From the NCBI RefSeq assembly GCF_018130505.1, contig NZ_JAFCKH010000001.1:62001-126000 (forward strand): a stretch of DNA of 64,000 nucleotides, written 5' to 3'. The DNA comes from Bradyrhizobium tropiciagri (lineage in GTDB: Bacteria > Pseudomonadota > Alphaproteobacteria > Rhizobiales > Xanthobacteraceae). The stretch's first letter is position 1. Every line of letters begins with the position of its first letter. The notes under the pieces are model-generated. The model worked only from the letters and a program-made list of their open reading frames with translations, ran no database searches and was not told where the DNA came from. Position numbers and translations under genes: made by a program. This document shows, piece by piece, positions 9,453 through 18,380 of the stretch.

Positions 9453-10865
9453 ATGAACCGACGAATTATTCCCCTGATCATGTGCGGCGGTGCGGGCACC
9501 CGGCTGTGGCCGGCCTCGCGCGAGGTGCACCCAAAGCAGTTCCTGTCGCTGTTCGGGGCGCGCTCGACCTTCCAGGAGACGCTGCTGCGGGTCTCGGACA
9601 CGGCCTCGTTCGAGCGTCCGATCGTGATCACCAACGAAGCCTATCGCTTCATGGTGCTGGAGCAGCTCGCCGAGGTCGGCCTCGAGGCCGACGTGCTGCT
9701 GGAGCCGATGCGCCGCGATTCGGGTCCGGCGATTGCAGCCGGCGCCGCGTTTGCGCAGAACCGCGATGCTGACGCTATCGTGCTGGCGCTCGCCGCCGAT
9801 CACCTTGTGCGCGATACCGCGGCCTTCGTCGCGGCGTGCCGCGAGGGGCTGGCGGCGGCCGAGCAGGGCCGCATCGTCACCTTCGGTGTCCGGCCCGAGC
9901 GGCCCGCCACCGAATACGGCTACATCAATCCGGGCGAAGTTGTTGCCGGTGAGGTGCGTGCCGTCGCTCGCTTCGTCGAGAAGCCGGATGCGGCGACCGC
10001 GGCGGGCTATATCGATGCCGGCTATCTCTGGAACAGCGGCAACTTCATGTTCCGCGCCTCGATGCTGCTCGACGAGTATCGCAATGTCGACGCCGACAGC
10101 GTCGCCTCGGTCGAGGCGTCAGTTGCCAACGCAGCGCGCGATCTCGGCTTCGTCAAGCTCGATGCACCATCCTTTGCTGCCGCGCAGGCGATCTCGATCG
10201 ACTACGCGGTGATGGAGAAGACCTCGCAGGCGGCTGTTGTGCCGGTGGCCTGTGGATGGTCCGACATCGGCTCGTGGCGCCAGGTCTGGGAGCTTTCCGA
10301 CAAGGACAGCCAGGGCAACGCGGCGCGTGGTGCCGCGGTGTTCGAGGATTCCCGCAACTGCAACGTCGTGACCGACCGCGCGCTGGTCGCGCTGGAAGGC
10401 GTCGACGATCTCGTCGTCGTCGCCACCCAGGATGCCGTGCTGGTGTCGCGGCAGAAGGACGAGGGCGGACTGAAGCGGCTGGTGAGCAAGCTCAAGGCCA
10501 TCGCGCCCGAGGTGACCGAGAGTCATATCAAGGTGCACCGGCCCTGGGGTTCGTATCAATCGGTCGACAATGGTGACCGTCACCAGGTCAAGCGTATCAT
10601 CGTCAGGCCGGGCGGACGCCTCAGCCTGCAGAAGCACCATCATCGCTCCGAGCACTGGATCGTGGTGCGCGGCACCGCGCAGGTGACGGTCAACGAGCTG
10701 GTCAAGACCGTGCACGAAAACGAATCGATCTACATCCCGATCGGCGCGGTGCACCGGCTGGAGAACCCCGGCAAGATCCAGCTCGAGCTGATCGAGGTGC
10801 AGACCGGCAGCTACTTCGGTGAGGACGACATCGTCCGCATCGAGGACGATTATCAGCGCGCGTGA
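9453..10865 (+). CDS. manC: Mannose-1-phosphate guanylyltransferase / mannose-6-phosphate isomerase
   Basis: A 470-aa type II bifunctional enzyme. The N-terminal nucleotidyltransferase domain carries the pyrophosphorylase signature CGGAGTRLWP (residues 11-20) followed by SREVHPKQF, and EYGYI and FVEKPD further on. The C-terminal cupin domain (about residues 355-465) has RPWGSYQS, KRIIVRPGGRLSLQKHHHRSEHW and a GAVHRLEN metal-site region, as in the phosphomannose isomerase half. It makes GDP-mannose from mannose-1-phosphate and interconverts fructose-6-phosphate and mannose-6-phosphate in the cytoplasm. Length agrees with ManC/AlgA/XanB proteins. It supplies the nearby glycosyltransferases. Start at the ATG 9453. 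It ends just before a 12-bp hairpin shared with convergent galE. Confidence 0.95.
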   Translation: MNRRIIPLIMCGGAGTRLWPASREVHPKQFLSLFGARSTFQETLLRVSDTASFERPIVITNEAYRFMVLEQLAEVGLEADVLLEPMRRDSGPAIAAGAAFAQNRDADAIVLALAADHLVRDTAAFVAACREGLAAAEQGRIVTFGVRPERPATEYGYINPGEVVAGEVRAVARFVEKPDAATAAGYIDAGYLWNSGNFMFRASMLLDEYRNVDADSVASVEASVANAARDLGFVKLDAPSFAAAQAISIDYAVMEKTSQAAVVPVACGWSDIGSWRQVWELSDKDSQGNAARGAAVFEDSRNCNVVTDRALVALEGVDDLVVVATQDAVLVSRQKDEGGLKRLVSKLKAIAPEVTESHIKVHRPWGSYQSVDNGDRHQVKRIIVRPGGRLSLQKHHHRSEHWIVVRGTAQVTVNELVKTVHENESIYIPIGAVHRLENPGKIQLELIEVQTGSYFGEDDIVRIEDDYQRA

Positions 10866-10877
10866 GCTCACAGGAAT

Positions 10878-10905
10878 CGTGATGCGATCTCAGGATCGCA
10901 TCACG
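10878..10905. terminator. Bidirectional hairpin between manC and galE
   Basis: A perfect 12-bp stem, CGTGATGCGATC against GATCGCATCACG, with a TCAG loop. It lies in the 60-base gap between two convergent genes, so it can end both transcripts. There is no T-run, so termination efficiency is uncertain. Confidence 0.65.
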
Positions 10906-10925
10906 GTCCGTTCGCGTCGGGTGTC

Positions 10926-11930
10926 TCAGGCGTAGCCGTTCGGATTGCTGCTCTGCCAGCGCCAGTGATCGGCGCACATCGTCTCGAGCGACCGGACGGC
11001 CTTCCATCCCAGCAGCCTGGTCGCGTAGTCGGTCGCGGCGTAATAAGCGTCGATGTCGCCGGGGCGGCGCGGCTTGATGTCGTAGGGGATCGGCCGGCCG
11101 CTCGCGGCCTCGAAGGCCCTGATCACGTCGAGCACGCTGCTGCCGGCGCCGGTGCCGAGATTGACCGCAAAGCATTGCGGCGTATCGAGCAGCTTCAGCG
11201 CGGACACGTGGCCGTCGGCCAGATCCATCACGTGGATGTAGTCGCGCACGCCGGTGCCGTCGGGTGTGTTGTAGTCGTTGCCCCAGATGTTGAGTCGGTC
11301 GCGGCGCCCAATCGCGACCTGCGCGACGAACGGCACGAGATTGTTGGGAACGCCCTTGGGGTCTTCGCCGATCAGGCCGCTCTCATGCGCGCCGACCGGA
11401 TTGAAGTAGCGCAGGATCGCGATCCCCCAGCTCGGATCGCTGACATGCTGGTCACGCAGCATCTCCTCGATCACCAGCTTGGTGCGGCCATAGGGATTGA
11501 CCGCCTTGAGCGGGTGCTGCTCGGTGTAAGGGAGGAACTGCGGCGTGCCGTACACGGTCGCCGACGAGCTGAACACGATCTTGCGCACGCCGGTTGCACG
11601 CATGGCGCGAAGCAGCCGATGCGAGCCGATCACGTTCTGGTCGTAATATTCCAGCGGCTCGGCGACGGAGTCCTGCACCGATTTCAGGCCGGCGAAATGC
11701 ATCACGGCGGTGCAGCCGTGCTCGCTTAGCGCCTTCTCGAGCGCGGCCTGATCGCGCACGTCGCCCTCGACGACGGCGAGTGGCTTGCCGCAGATCGCCT
11801 GTACCCGGTCCAGTGCTTTGGGGCTGCTGTTGGAGAAATTGTCGAAGACGACGACGTCCTCGCCCGCCGACAACAGGGCGACGCAAGCGTGTGAGCCGAT
11901 ATAGCCGGCGCCACCGGTGACCAGGATCAT
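10926..11930 (-). CDS. galE: UDP-glucose 4-epimerase
   Basis: A 334-aa short-chain dehydrogenase of the extended type. It has the NAD-binding GGAGYIG (residues 6-12), D60 in GDVRD, the catalytic serine region SSSATVYG (121-128) and the Y147-x3-K151 pair in YGRTK. It interconverts UDP-glucose and UDP-galactose for polysaccharide synthesis. The ATG at 11930 gives the standard N-terminus MILVTGGAGY; an upstream extension in the same frame is not family-like. Length is normal. Convergent with manC, and both probably serve the surface polysaccharide genes to the left. Confidence 0.95.
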   Translation of the reverse strand: MILVTGGAGYIGSHACVALLSAGEDVVVFDNFSNSSPKALDRVQAICGKPLAVVEGDVRDQAALEKALSEHGCTAVMHFAGLKSVQDSVAEPLEYYDQNVIGSHRLLRAMRATGVRKIVFSSSATVYGTPQFLPYTEQHPLKAVNPYGRTKLVIEEMLRDQHVSDPSWGIAILRYFNPVGAHESGLIGEDPKGVPNNLVPFVAQVAIGRRDRLNIWGNDYNTPDGTGVRDYIHVMDLADGHVSALKLLDTPQCFAVNLGTGAGSSVLDVIRAFEAASGRPIPYDIKPRRPGDIDAYYAATDYATRLLGWKAVRSLETMCADHWRWQSSNPNGYA

Positions 11931-12167
11931 GCGATGTCTCTGCGTTACGCGACGGCGATTTTCGCATCGTCGCGCCATACATAGCATTGCGCATTTTTCG
12001 ACGCCAAGTGCTGTTTGCGTGCGCGTCGAATATGGTCAATGCATAGGTTGCAAGTTCACAGGTTTTCTAGGACGGGGATCGGGAGCATCGATCGCAGCAT
12101 GCCGATCGTTTGGGTTAACGCCGCAATGCTTCGGCGGTTCGATCGCAACTTGAACGCTCGGGAGCCA

Positions 12168-12545
12168 TCAGCTCGCCGATTGTTCGGGCAGCTTCTTGAA
12201 GCGGCAGATCTGGTCCTGCAGGATCATCATCACGAGCCGGCCGGCGCCGATTCCGCAGAGTCCGCCCACCGCCTTCACCAGCGCATCGAGCACACGGCCG
12301 TGGCGATCGGGCGTCAGCAGCTGCATCGCCTCCAGCGCGAACGCGCTGGTGAGGACGATCACGACGATCGGCAGGATGCGGCGCGGATAGCCCATCACGA
12401 GCGCCAGCCCGAGCAGCGTGAAGGCGATGAAATGCTCGAACTGCGGGCTGCCGATGGTCGGCCGGTCTTCGATCGGCGACAGCGTGACGAACACGATGAA
12501 GGCGAGCGCCAGCCAGCCCGCAATACGAAACAGCTTTTGAGTCAT
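12168..12545 (-). CDS. VanZ-like small membrane protein
   Basis: A 125-aa protein with about four hydrophobic segments. Features seen are an early LSP motif (residues 22-24), the FEHFIAF segment with a conserved His after the first loop, and QLLTPDRHGRVLDALVKAVGG, where the RxxxxxDxxxNxxG-like pattern of VanZ-family proteins is recognisable as R-V-L-D. Rhizobia often have such genes next to exopolysaccharide clusters; their biochemical role is not established. Start is the ATG at 12545. Single minus-strand gene, divergent from feuP, with 252 bases between. Confidence 0.7.
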   Translation of the reverse strand: MTQKLFRIAGWLALAFIVFVTLSPIEDRPTIGSPQFEHFIAFTLLGLALVMGYPRRILPIVVIVLTSAFALEAMQLLTPDRHGRVLDALVKAVGGLCGIGAGRLVMMILQDQICRFKKLPEQSAS

Positions 12546-12723
12546 AATGGAGAGGGGTAGGCGACGGGCGCGGCGGCCGCAACCGGCAAGCCCCGGCGAG
12601 GGGTGGTTTGCCGCGCCGATCCGCTATTATCGTTAATACCGGCGCCCCGGGATCCGGCGTGCCCGGCTGTTGCAAATCTGCTAAACCGGCAAATGACCAA
12701 AATGTAACATTTCGCGGCTCCAC

Positions 12724-12745
12724 CCGTTCATAGCCCGTTCACAGC
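12724..12745 (+). promoter_or_regulatory. 11-bp tandem direct repeat upstream of feuP
   Basis: Two adjacent copies, CCGTTCATAGC and CCGTTCACAGC, differ at one base. They end 52 bases before the feuP GTG. OmpR/PhoB-class regulators bind direct repeats with an 11-bp period, so this is a candidate FeuP autoregulatory site (inference). Confidence 0.45.
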
Positions 12746-12797
12746 CGGAAGCCTCATTTGATGACGGAATTCGCAATGCTCACCCTCGGAGGCCAAG

Positions 12798-13469
12798 GTG
12801 CGTCTGCTCGTCGTTGAGGATGATCCGGATCTGAACCGCCAGCTCACCACCGCGCTGACGGATGCCGGCTATGTGGTCGATCGCGCGTTCGACGGCGAGG
12901 AGGGGCATTTCCTCGGTGACAGCGAGCCCTACGACGCCGTCGTGCTGGATATCGGCCTGCCGAAGATGGACGGCATCTCGGTGCTGGAAGCCTGGCGGCG
13001 CAACAAGCGGGTGATGCCGGTCCTGATCCTCACCGCGCGCGACCGCTGGAGCGACAAGGTGCAGGGCTTCGACGCCGGCGCCGACGACTACGTCGCCAAG
13101 CCGTTCCATCTCGAGGAGGTGCTGGCGCGCATCCGCGCGCTGCTGCGCCGCTCGACCGGGCATGCCCAGGTCGAACTGGTCTGCGGCCCGGTGATCCTGA
13201 ACACCCGCACCAAGCGCGTTTCGGTCAACGGCAATCCGATCAAGCTGACTTCGCACGAATACAATCTGCTCGACTATCTGATGCACCACACCGGGCGGGT
13301 GGTCTCGCGCACCGAACTGGTCGAGCATCTCTACGACCAGGACTTCGACCGCGACTCCAACACCATCGAGGTGTTCGTCGGCCGTATCCGCAAGAAGCTC
13401 GAGGTCGACATCATCCAGACCGTGCGCGGCCTCGGCTACATGCTGGCGTCGCCGCCCCCGGGCGCTTGA
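12798..13469 (+). CDS. feuP: OmpR-family response regulator FeuP
   Basis: A 223-aa two-domain regulator. The receiver domain has the acidic EDD pair (residues 8-10), phosphoacceptor D51 in VLDIGLP, and K101 in VAKPF. A C-terminal winged-helix DNA-binding domain ends RTVRGLGYMLASP. Start is the GTG at 12798, with CGGAGG upstream at good spacing. The name rests on the sequence and on gene order: in Rhizobium leguminosarum feuPQ adjoins cycHJKL and both loci affect high-affinity iron uptake, and in Sinorhizobium meliloti FeuP activates the cyclic glucan exporter gene ndvA. The partner kinase is 147 bases downstream. An 11-bp direct repeat in front suggests autoregulation. Confidence 0.85.
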   Translation: MRLLVVEDDPDLNRQLTTALTDAGYVVDRAFDGEEGHFLGDSEPYDAVVLDIGLPKMDGISVLEAWRRNKRVMPVLILTARDRWSDKVQGFDAGADDYVAKPFHLEEVLARIRALLRRSTGHAQVELVCGPVILNTRTKRVSVNGNPIKLTSHEYNLLDYLMHHTGRVVSRTELVEHLYDQDFDRDSNTIEVFVGRIRKKLEVDIIQTVRGLGYMLASPPPGA

Positions 13470-13512
13470 TCGTCGCGCGGGCATCGGCATCATCAGCGCA
13501 TCTCTTGTTTGG

Positions 13513-13558
13513 CATGATCGTTTCGGAAAGCCGGTGTCCACTTTTCCGGATCATGCTC
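13513..13558. repeat. Short dispersed palindromic element (family C)
   Basis: Flanked by inverted CATGATC and GATCATG, with a core containing CCGGTGTCCACTTTTCCGG. This kind of element is widespread between genes in Bradyrhizobium and relatives. It sits between feuP and feuQ, so a hairpin in the transcript could modulate feuQ expression. A diverged relative lies at 41538. Confidence 0.6.
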
Positions 13559-13616
13559 TAAGAACGGGATTCGCCATGTCGAGGCCTGCTGACATGATCT
13601 TCGAGACCGTGCCCTG

Positions 13617-14993
13617 ATGCGCGGAAGCTCCCTTGCCACCCGCCTGTTCGTCTCGGCGACCGCCTGGCTGGTGGTGATCCTGGCGATCACGGGCGTCATC
13701 CTGTCGTCGGTCTATCGCGACGCGACCGAACGCGCGTTCGACCGCCGGCTCAATCTCTATCTGCGCACGCTGATCGCCGAGGTGGCGACGCCGGACGAGC
13801 CGGCCGACCGCCAGTTCCAGTCGCTCGGCGAGCCGCTGTTCGACCTACCGCTGTCGGGCTGGTACTGGCAGATCACCCGCACCGATACCGAGAAAAGCGA
13901 GACCCGCGCCTCACGCTCGCTGTGGGACAAGAAGCTGCCGAGGCTCGAGGAGCACGGCGCGGATCTGACCGCCGCCGGCGTCCGGCTCGGCTATGTCGAC
14001 GGGCCCGAGGGCCAGAGCCTGCGCATGGTGGAACGTCCGGTCGACCTCGGCGCCGACGGCAAATTCCTGGTCAGCGTCGCCGGCGATGCCACCGAGATCT
14101 TCGACGAGACGCGCAGCTTCGATTATTACCTCGGCGGCACCTTCACCGCGCTCGGCGTTGTGCTGCTGCTCACCACGATCTTCCAGGTCCGCTACGGCCT
14201 CGCGCCGTTGAAACGCATCTCGGACGCGATCGCCGACATCCGCTCCGGCCGCGCCGAGCGGCTGGAAGGTCAGTTTCCAGTCGAGATCGCGCCGCTGGCG
14301 CGCGAGACCAACGCGCTGATCGATGCCAACCGGGAAATCGTCGAGCGCTCGCGCACCCATGTCGGCAATCTCGCCCATGCGATCAAGACGCCGTTGTCGG
14401 TGATCGTGAACGAGGCCGGCGCGCATGCCGCCGATCCCTTCGCGAGCAAGGTGCTGGAGCAGGCCACGGTGATGCGCGACCAGGTCGCCCATCACCTCGA
14501 GCGCGCGCGGATCGCCGCCCGCGTCACCATCGTCAGCACCATTACCGAGGTGGCCCCGGCGATCGAGGCGCTGCGCCGGACCATGGAGAAGATCCATCGC
14601 GATCGCGACCTCTCGATCGAGGCCAAGGCCGATCCGGCGGCGCGCTTCCGCGGCGAGCGGCAGGACCTCGAGGAGATGGTCGGCAATCTCGTCGACAATG
14701 CCTGCAAATGGGCGGACTCGCAGGTCCTCATCGAGGTCAGCGTCGAACCGGCGAAGGAGGCGGGCGCCGGGCCCAGGCTGCATATCGTGGTCGATGACGA
14801 CGGCCGCGGCCTGTCCGAAACCGAGCGCGCCCAGGTCTCGCGCCGCGGCCAGCGGCTCGACGAATCCAAGCCCGGCTCGGGGCTCGGGCTGTCGATCGTG
14901 ACCGATCTCGCCGGGCTCTATGGCGGCCGTCTCACACTGCTGAATGCGCCGATCGGCGGTCTGCGGGCGGAGCTCGTGCTGCCGGGGGTCTAG
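13617..14993 (+). CDS. feuQ: Sensor histidine kinase FeuQ
   Basis: A 458-aa inner-membrane kinase. TM1 is at about residues 12-32, followed by a periplasmic sensor domain, TM2 at about 172-191, then HAMP. The dimerisation/phosphoacceptor region has H254 in NLAHAIKTPLSV. The ATP-binding domain has the N box NLVDNACKWAD (357-367), DDDGRG and GSGLGLSIV. The HAIKTPL form of the H box is typical of PhoQ-like kinases. It should phosphorylate FeuP. The ATG at 13617 overlaps the stop of a seven-codon frame that starts at 13594 (MIFETVP), possibly for translational coupling; the ribosome site of feuQ itself is weak. The ligand is unknown; rhizobial FeuPQ is linked to iron and to hypo-osmotic glucan export. 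Confidence 0.83.
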   Translation: MRGSSLATRLFVSATAWLVVILAITGVILSSVYRDATERAFDRRLNLYLRTLIAEVATPDEPADRQFQSLGEPLFDLPLSGWYWQITRTDTEKSETRASRSLWDKKLPRLEEHGADLTAAGVRLGYVDGPEGQSLRMVERPVDLGADGKFLVSVAGDATEIFDETRSFDYYLGGTFTALGVVLLLTTIFQVRYGLAPLKRISDAIADIRSGRAERLEGQFPVEIAPLARETNALIDANREIVERSRTHVGNLAHAIKTPLSVIVNEAGAHAADPFASKVLEQATVMRDQVAHHLERARIAARVTIVSTITEVAPAIEALRRTMEKIHRDRDLSIEAKADPAARFRGERQDLEEMVGNLVDNACKWADSQVLIEVSVEPAKEAGAGPRLHIVVDDDGRGLSETERAQVSRRGQRLDESKPGSGLGLSIVTDLAGLYGGRLTLLNAPIGGLRAELVLPGV

Positions 14994-15120
14994 CTCCGCC
15001 GCGCCGGTCGCCGGGCTGTCATTATTCCTAAACGGCTTCTTAACGCGGACCCTTTTAAGATCGGGGTTGGACGCGCTGCTGCGCCTCCGCGGGGCACCCG
15101 GGCTTTCACTTACCAGGCGC

Positions 15121-16518
15121 ATGAGCCAGAAATCGACCGAGCGGCTGAGAGATTATCTCGCGCAGCTTCCGCCGCAATCGCAGGCGCTGCTGATGCGCGA
15201 GCTCGAGCGCGCCGTCGAGCGCGGCGAGGACATCGCCGTCGCCAACATGGTGCTGGAGCAGCTGCGCAAGATCGTCCGCGGCGCCGAGGAAGACGACGAG
15301 ATCCCGCCGCGCACCGACGATCCGGCCCGGCTGCTGTTCCGCCCGCTCGAGCCGTTCCTTGTCGAGACCAATTTCCCGACCCGGCCCGGCCAAATAAAGC
15401 GCGCCTCGCTGCTGGCGGTCTGGCAGTGGCTTGCCCGCGAGGGCGCGCCGGCAGCGGCCCGCGACTTCGAGGCGGAGCTGGCCGCAGCTTCCGAAAACGG
15501 TCCAATGGAAGCCGCCGCGCGCAAGTTCCAGGCCGTGGCCGCCGAGGCCATCGTCAAGCTGGCGAACCCGGCGCAGGGCGACGACCGCCAGCGCGCGTTG
15601 TCGCGGGTCGGCCCGCCCAGCGTCGTCGAGGACCTGGTGCCGATCGGGCTGGTGCTGCAGGCGCGCGAGGCGCTTGAGACGCTCGGAAACCGTCTGCCGG
15701 CCCAGATCCGGGTGTTCGCCGACTCCCAGATCGCGTCCGCCACCGACGCGCTCAAGGTGCCGTCGCTGCAGACGCCGCAGCTGTTGCCGTTCGCGCTGTC
15801 ACTGATCGCCCAGCGGCTGGTCGCGCCGTGGCAGATCATTCGCCTCGCCATCAAGATGGCGGGCTCCGACGATGAGCTGCGGGTCTTGGCAACGCCCTAT
15901 GGTGTCGCCGTCACCATCGCGCTGCATGATCTGTCGTTCGTCGCGGCCTGCCTGCGCACCGACATCAGGCGCGGTCATTTCGAATATGTCGGCGACCAGC
16001 TCAAGACCCTGCATGACGGCGTCCGCGGCCTGCGGACCGAGCTCGATCTACGCAACGACTCCACCTGGGGCCGCCAGCTCACCTCGGTCCGCGCCGACAC
16101 CTCGAATGCATTGCAGTCAGAGATCGAGAGCGTGCCGGGCCGGGTCCGCCGCATCCTGCGCCAGCGCGCCGACAAGGATATTTCCGCGGGCGCCAAGGTC
16201 GACATGTCCGAGGTCGAGGACACCGCCGCGCTGATCGATTTCGTCGCGGTGTGCCGCACCTATGCCAGCGAGCTCGCCATCAACGAGGTGACGCTGCGGA
16301 CCTTCTCGGATCTGCAGCATTATGTCGAGCACTCGACCGAGGGGCTGGTGCAGTCGCTGCGCGGCGGCGATGTCCGGGTGCGCGCCTACCGGCAGCAGCA
16401 GGTCCAGGCCGCGATCCGGTTCTGCGAGGTGCTGTTCGGGCACGACTATGCCTCGCTGATGAACCGGGCGGCCGAGAATGCCGTGACCGGCGAGCGCAAA
16501 TCCTCCCGTGCCGGCTGA
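15121..16518 (+). CDS. Conserved hypothetical 465-aa soluble helical protein
   Basis: I do not recognise a named family. The protein is predicted helical and cytoplasmic, with no signal peptide or membrane segment. It starts MSQKSTERLRDYLAQLPPQS and has amphipathic helices such as ALLMRELERAVERGEDIA near residue 20 and a charged acidic patch EEDDEIPPRTDD near residue 58. Strong codon use and a long uninterrupted frame support a real gene. I chose the ATG at 15121 because the upstream extension reads through an AT-richer spacer with no protein character. It lies between feuPQ and ccmIEFH on the same strand, 127 bases after feuQ and 204 bases before ccmI. Confidence 0.75.
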   Translation: MSQKSTERLRDYLAQLPPQSQALLMRELERAVERGEDIAVANMVLEQLRKIVRGAEEDDEIPPRTDDPARLLFRPLEPFLVETNFPTRPGQIKRASLLAVWQWLAREGAPAAARDFEAELAAASENGPMEAAARKFQAVAAEAIVKLANPAQGDDRQRALSRVGPPSVVEDLVPIGLVLQAREALETLGNRLPAQIRVFADSQIASATDALKVPSLQTPQLLPFALSLIAQRLVAPWQIIRLAIKMAGSDDELRVLATPYGVAVTIALHDLSFVAACLRTDIRRGHFEYVGDQLKTLHDGVRGLRTELDLRNDSTWGRQLTSVRADTSNALQSEIESVPGRVRRILRQRADKDISAGAKVDMSEVEDTAALIDFVAVCRTYASELAINEVTLRTFSDLQHYVEHSTEGLVQSLRGGDVRVRAYRQQQVQAAIRFCEVLFGHDYASLMNRAAENAVTGERKSSRAG

Positions 16519-16722
16519 ATTATGCTTAAACAAGAGCTAAAACGCGGTGACGCTTCAGCTTGATCGCATTGCACTTTAGCGCTCCCGGAAGCGCCGGCCG
16601 AACGTCCTGCTTTCCCCGCCTCATCGATCCAGTAATTGTCAATTGCCGGGCTTAGTGCCGGTAGTGTAAAGCGATTCTAAAGCGGCTCACCTGAAGCCGC
16701 CGTTCCACCCGGGAACCGCTTG

Positions 16723-17829
16723 ATGACGCTGTGGTTTGTGTTCGCGCTGATGACGGTCGCGGCGATCTTTGCCGTGCTGTGGCCGCTCAGCCGTCGCGGG
16801 CGCACGGAGAGTGGCGGCAGCGAGGTCGTGGTCTATCGCGACCAGCTTGCCGAAATCGACCGTGACATGGCCGCCGGGATCATCGGCGCGGCGGAGGCGG
16901 ATGCCGCGCGGGTGGAGATCAGCCGGCGCCTGCTCGCGGCCGCCGACCAAGGCGGGCGCGAGGGTCCGGTCAAAGGTCATCTCAGGTTGCGGCGCGCGGC
17001 GGCGGTCGTCGCCCTGGTCGGCTTGCCGGTCATCGCCTCCGGCTTCTACCTCACGCTCGGCTCGCCGCAGCTCGGCGATTTTCCGTTGTCCGAACGCAGC
17101 CGGGTCGCCGACGCCAATCAGCCGCTGGCCAATCTGGTCGCGCAGGTCGAGGCCCATCTGGAGAAGAACCCGACCGACGGGCGCGGCTGGAACGTGCTGG
17201 CGCCGGTGCTGTCGCGCCTCGGCCGCTACGATGACGCGGTCCGTGCCTATCGCAACGCCATCACCTATGCCGGCGACACCGCCGATCGCCGCGCCGCGCT
17301 TGGTGAGGCGCTGATGGGCACGGCCGGCGGCGTCGTCACGGCGGAAGCCAAGACCGAGTTCGACCGCGCCGTGGCGCTGGATGCCGATGAGGCCAAGGCG
17401 AACTACTTCCTCGGCATCGCCGCCGAGCAGGACGGCCGCAAGACCGACGCCGCCGCGATCTGGCAGAAGATGCTGGCGAAGGCGCCGGCGGACGCGCCGT
17501 GGCGGCCGCTGGTGCAGGCCGCGCTGGTGCGCGTCGGCGGCGTCGCCGCCCCGGCGCTCCCGGAAGGCGCGATGGCGGCGGCCAAGGACATGAGCGAGGC
17601 CGAGCGCGGCTCGATGATCCAGGGCATGGTCGACCGGCTGGCGACGCGGCTGAAGCAGAATGGCGACGACGTCGAGGGCTGGCTGCGGCTGGTGCGCGCC
17701 TACCTCGTGATGGGCGAACGCGACAAGGCGATGAGCGCGCTCGGCGACGCCCGCCAAGCCGTCGCCAAGGACGCCGAGCGCTTGCGTCAGCTCAATGAAG
17801 GGCTGAAGAATCTCGGGCTGGATGGATAA
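16723..17829 (+). CDS. ccmI: Cytochrome c maturation protein CcmI (CycH)
   Basis: A 368-aa inner-membrane protein. TM1 is the N-terminal [20 protein letters not shown], a cytoplasmic loop holds the conserved [18 protein letters not shown], and TM2 is near residues 90-110. A periplasmic domain with TPR helices follows ([20 protein letters not shown] and later [21 protein letters not shown]). CcmI holds apocytochrome c for the CcmF/H haem ligase. The ATG at 16723 follows a TTG in the same frame, and I prefer the ATG. First gene of the ccmIEFH (cycHJKL) operon; ccmE starts 56 bases after its stop. Confidence 0.95.
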   Translation: MTLWFVFALMTVAAIFAVLWPLSRRGRTESGGSEVVVYRDQLAEIDRDMAAGIIGAAEADAARVEISRRLLAAADQGGREGPVKGHLRLRRAAAVVALVGLPVIASGFYLTLGSPQLGDFPLSERSRVADANQPLANLVAQVEAHLEKNPTDGRGWNVLAPVLSRLGRYDDAVRAYRNAITYAGDTADRRAALGEALMGTAGGVVTAEAKTEFDRAVALDADEAKANYFLGIAAEQDGRKTDAAAIWQKMLAKAPADAPWRPLVQAALVRVGGVAAPALPEGAMAAAKDMSEAERGSMIQGMVDRLATRLKQNGDDVEGWLRLVRAYLVMGERDKAMSALGDARQAVAKDAERLRQLNEGLKNLGLDG

Positions 17830-17885
17830 CGCATGACGCCGGATGGGCAGCTGATTTCGGAGAACGTCGTGCGCAAGGATGGACC

Positions 17886-18380
17886 ATGACCAGGAAGCAA
17901 CGGCGTCTGACATTGATCGGCTGCGCGCTCGCGGTGCTCGCGATCGCCGCGGGGCTGGTGCTGAACGCGCTGCGCGATTCCATCGTGTTCTTCTCGACGC
18001 CGTCGATGGTCGCCGAAAAGCACATCGGCCCCGGCAAGCGCTTCCGCCTCGGCGGCCTGGTGGAGACCGGCTCGGTCAAGCGCGGCGACAATCTCGCCGT
18101 CACCTTCACCGTAGCCGACGGCGGCGCGACGCTGCCGGTCGCCTTCAAGGGCATCCTGCCGGACCTGTTCCGTGAAGGGCAGGGCGTCGTCGCCGAGGGC
18201 GCGCTCGATGCATCGGGCGTGTTCCGCGCCGACACCGTGCTGGCCAAGCATGACGAGACCTACATGCCGAAGGAAGTCGCCGACGCGCTGAAGAAGCAGG
18301 GCCATTGGAAGGACGACTACGGCAAGCCGGGCGCACAGCCGAGCGCCTCGGCGGCCCCGACCCAGGGAGCGATGCGGTGA
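17886..18380 (+). CDS. ccmE: Haem chaperone CcmE (CycJ)
   Basis: A 164-aa protein with an N-terminal membrane anchor (about residues 8-27) and a periplasmic beta-barrel. Seen: [31 protein letters not shown], and [11 protein letters not shown] with H122, the residue that covalently binds haem, and Y126 nearby. It carries haem from the CcmABCD export side to CcmF. A Pro/Ala-rich tail follows the conserved core. Its stop TGA overlaps the GTG start of ccmF (GTGA), so translation is coupled. Confidence 0.96.
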   Translation: MTRKQRRLTLIGCALAVLAIAAGLVLNALRDSIVFFSTPSMVAEKHIGPGKRFRLGGLVETGSVKRGDNLAVTFTVADGGATLPVAFKGILPDLFREGQGVVAEGALDASGVFRADTVLAKHDETYMPKEVADALKKQGHWKDDYGKPGAQPSASAAPTQGAMR

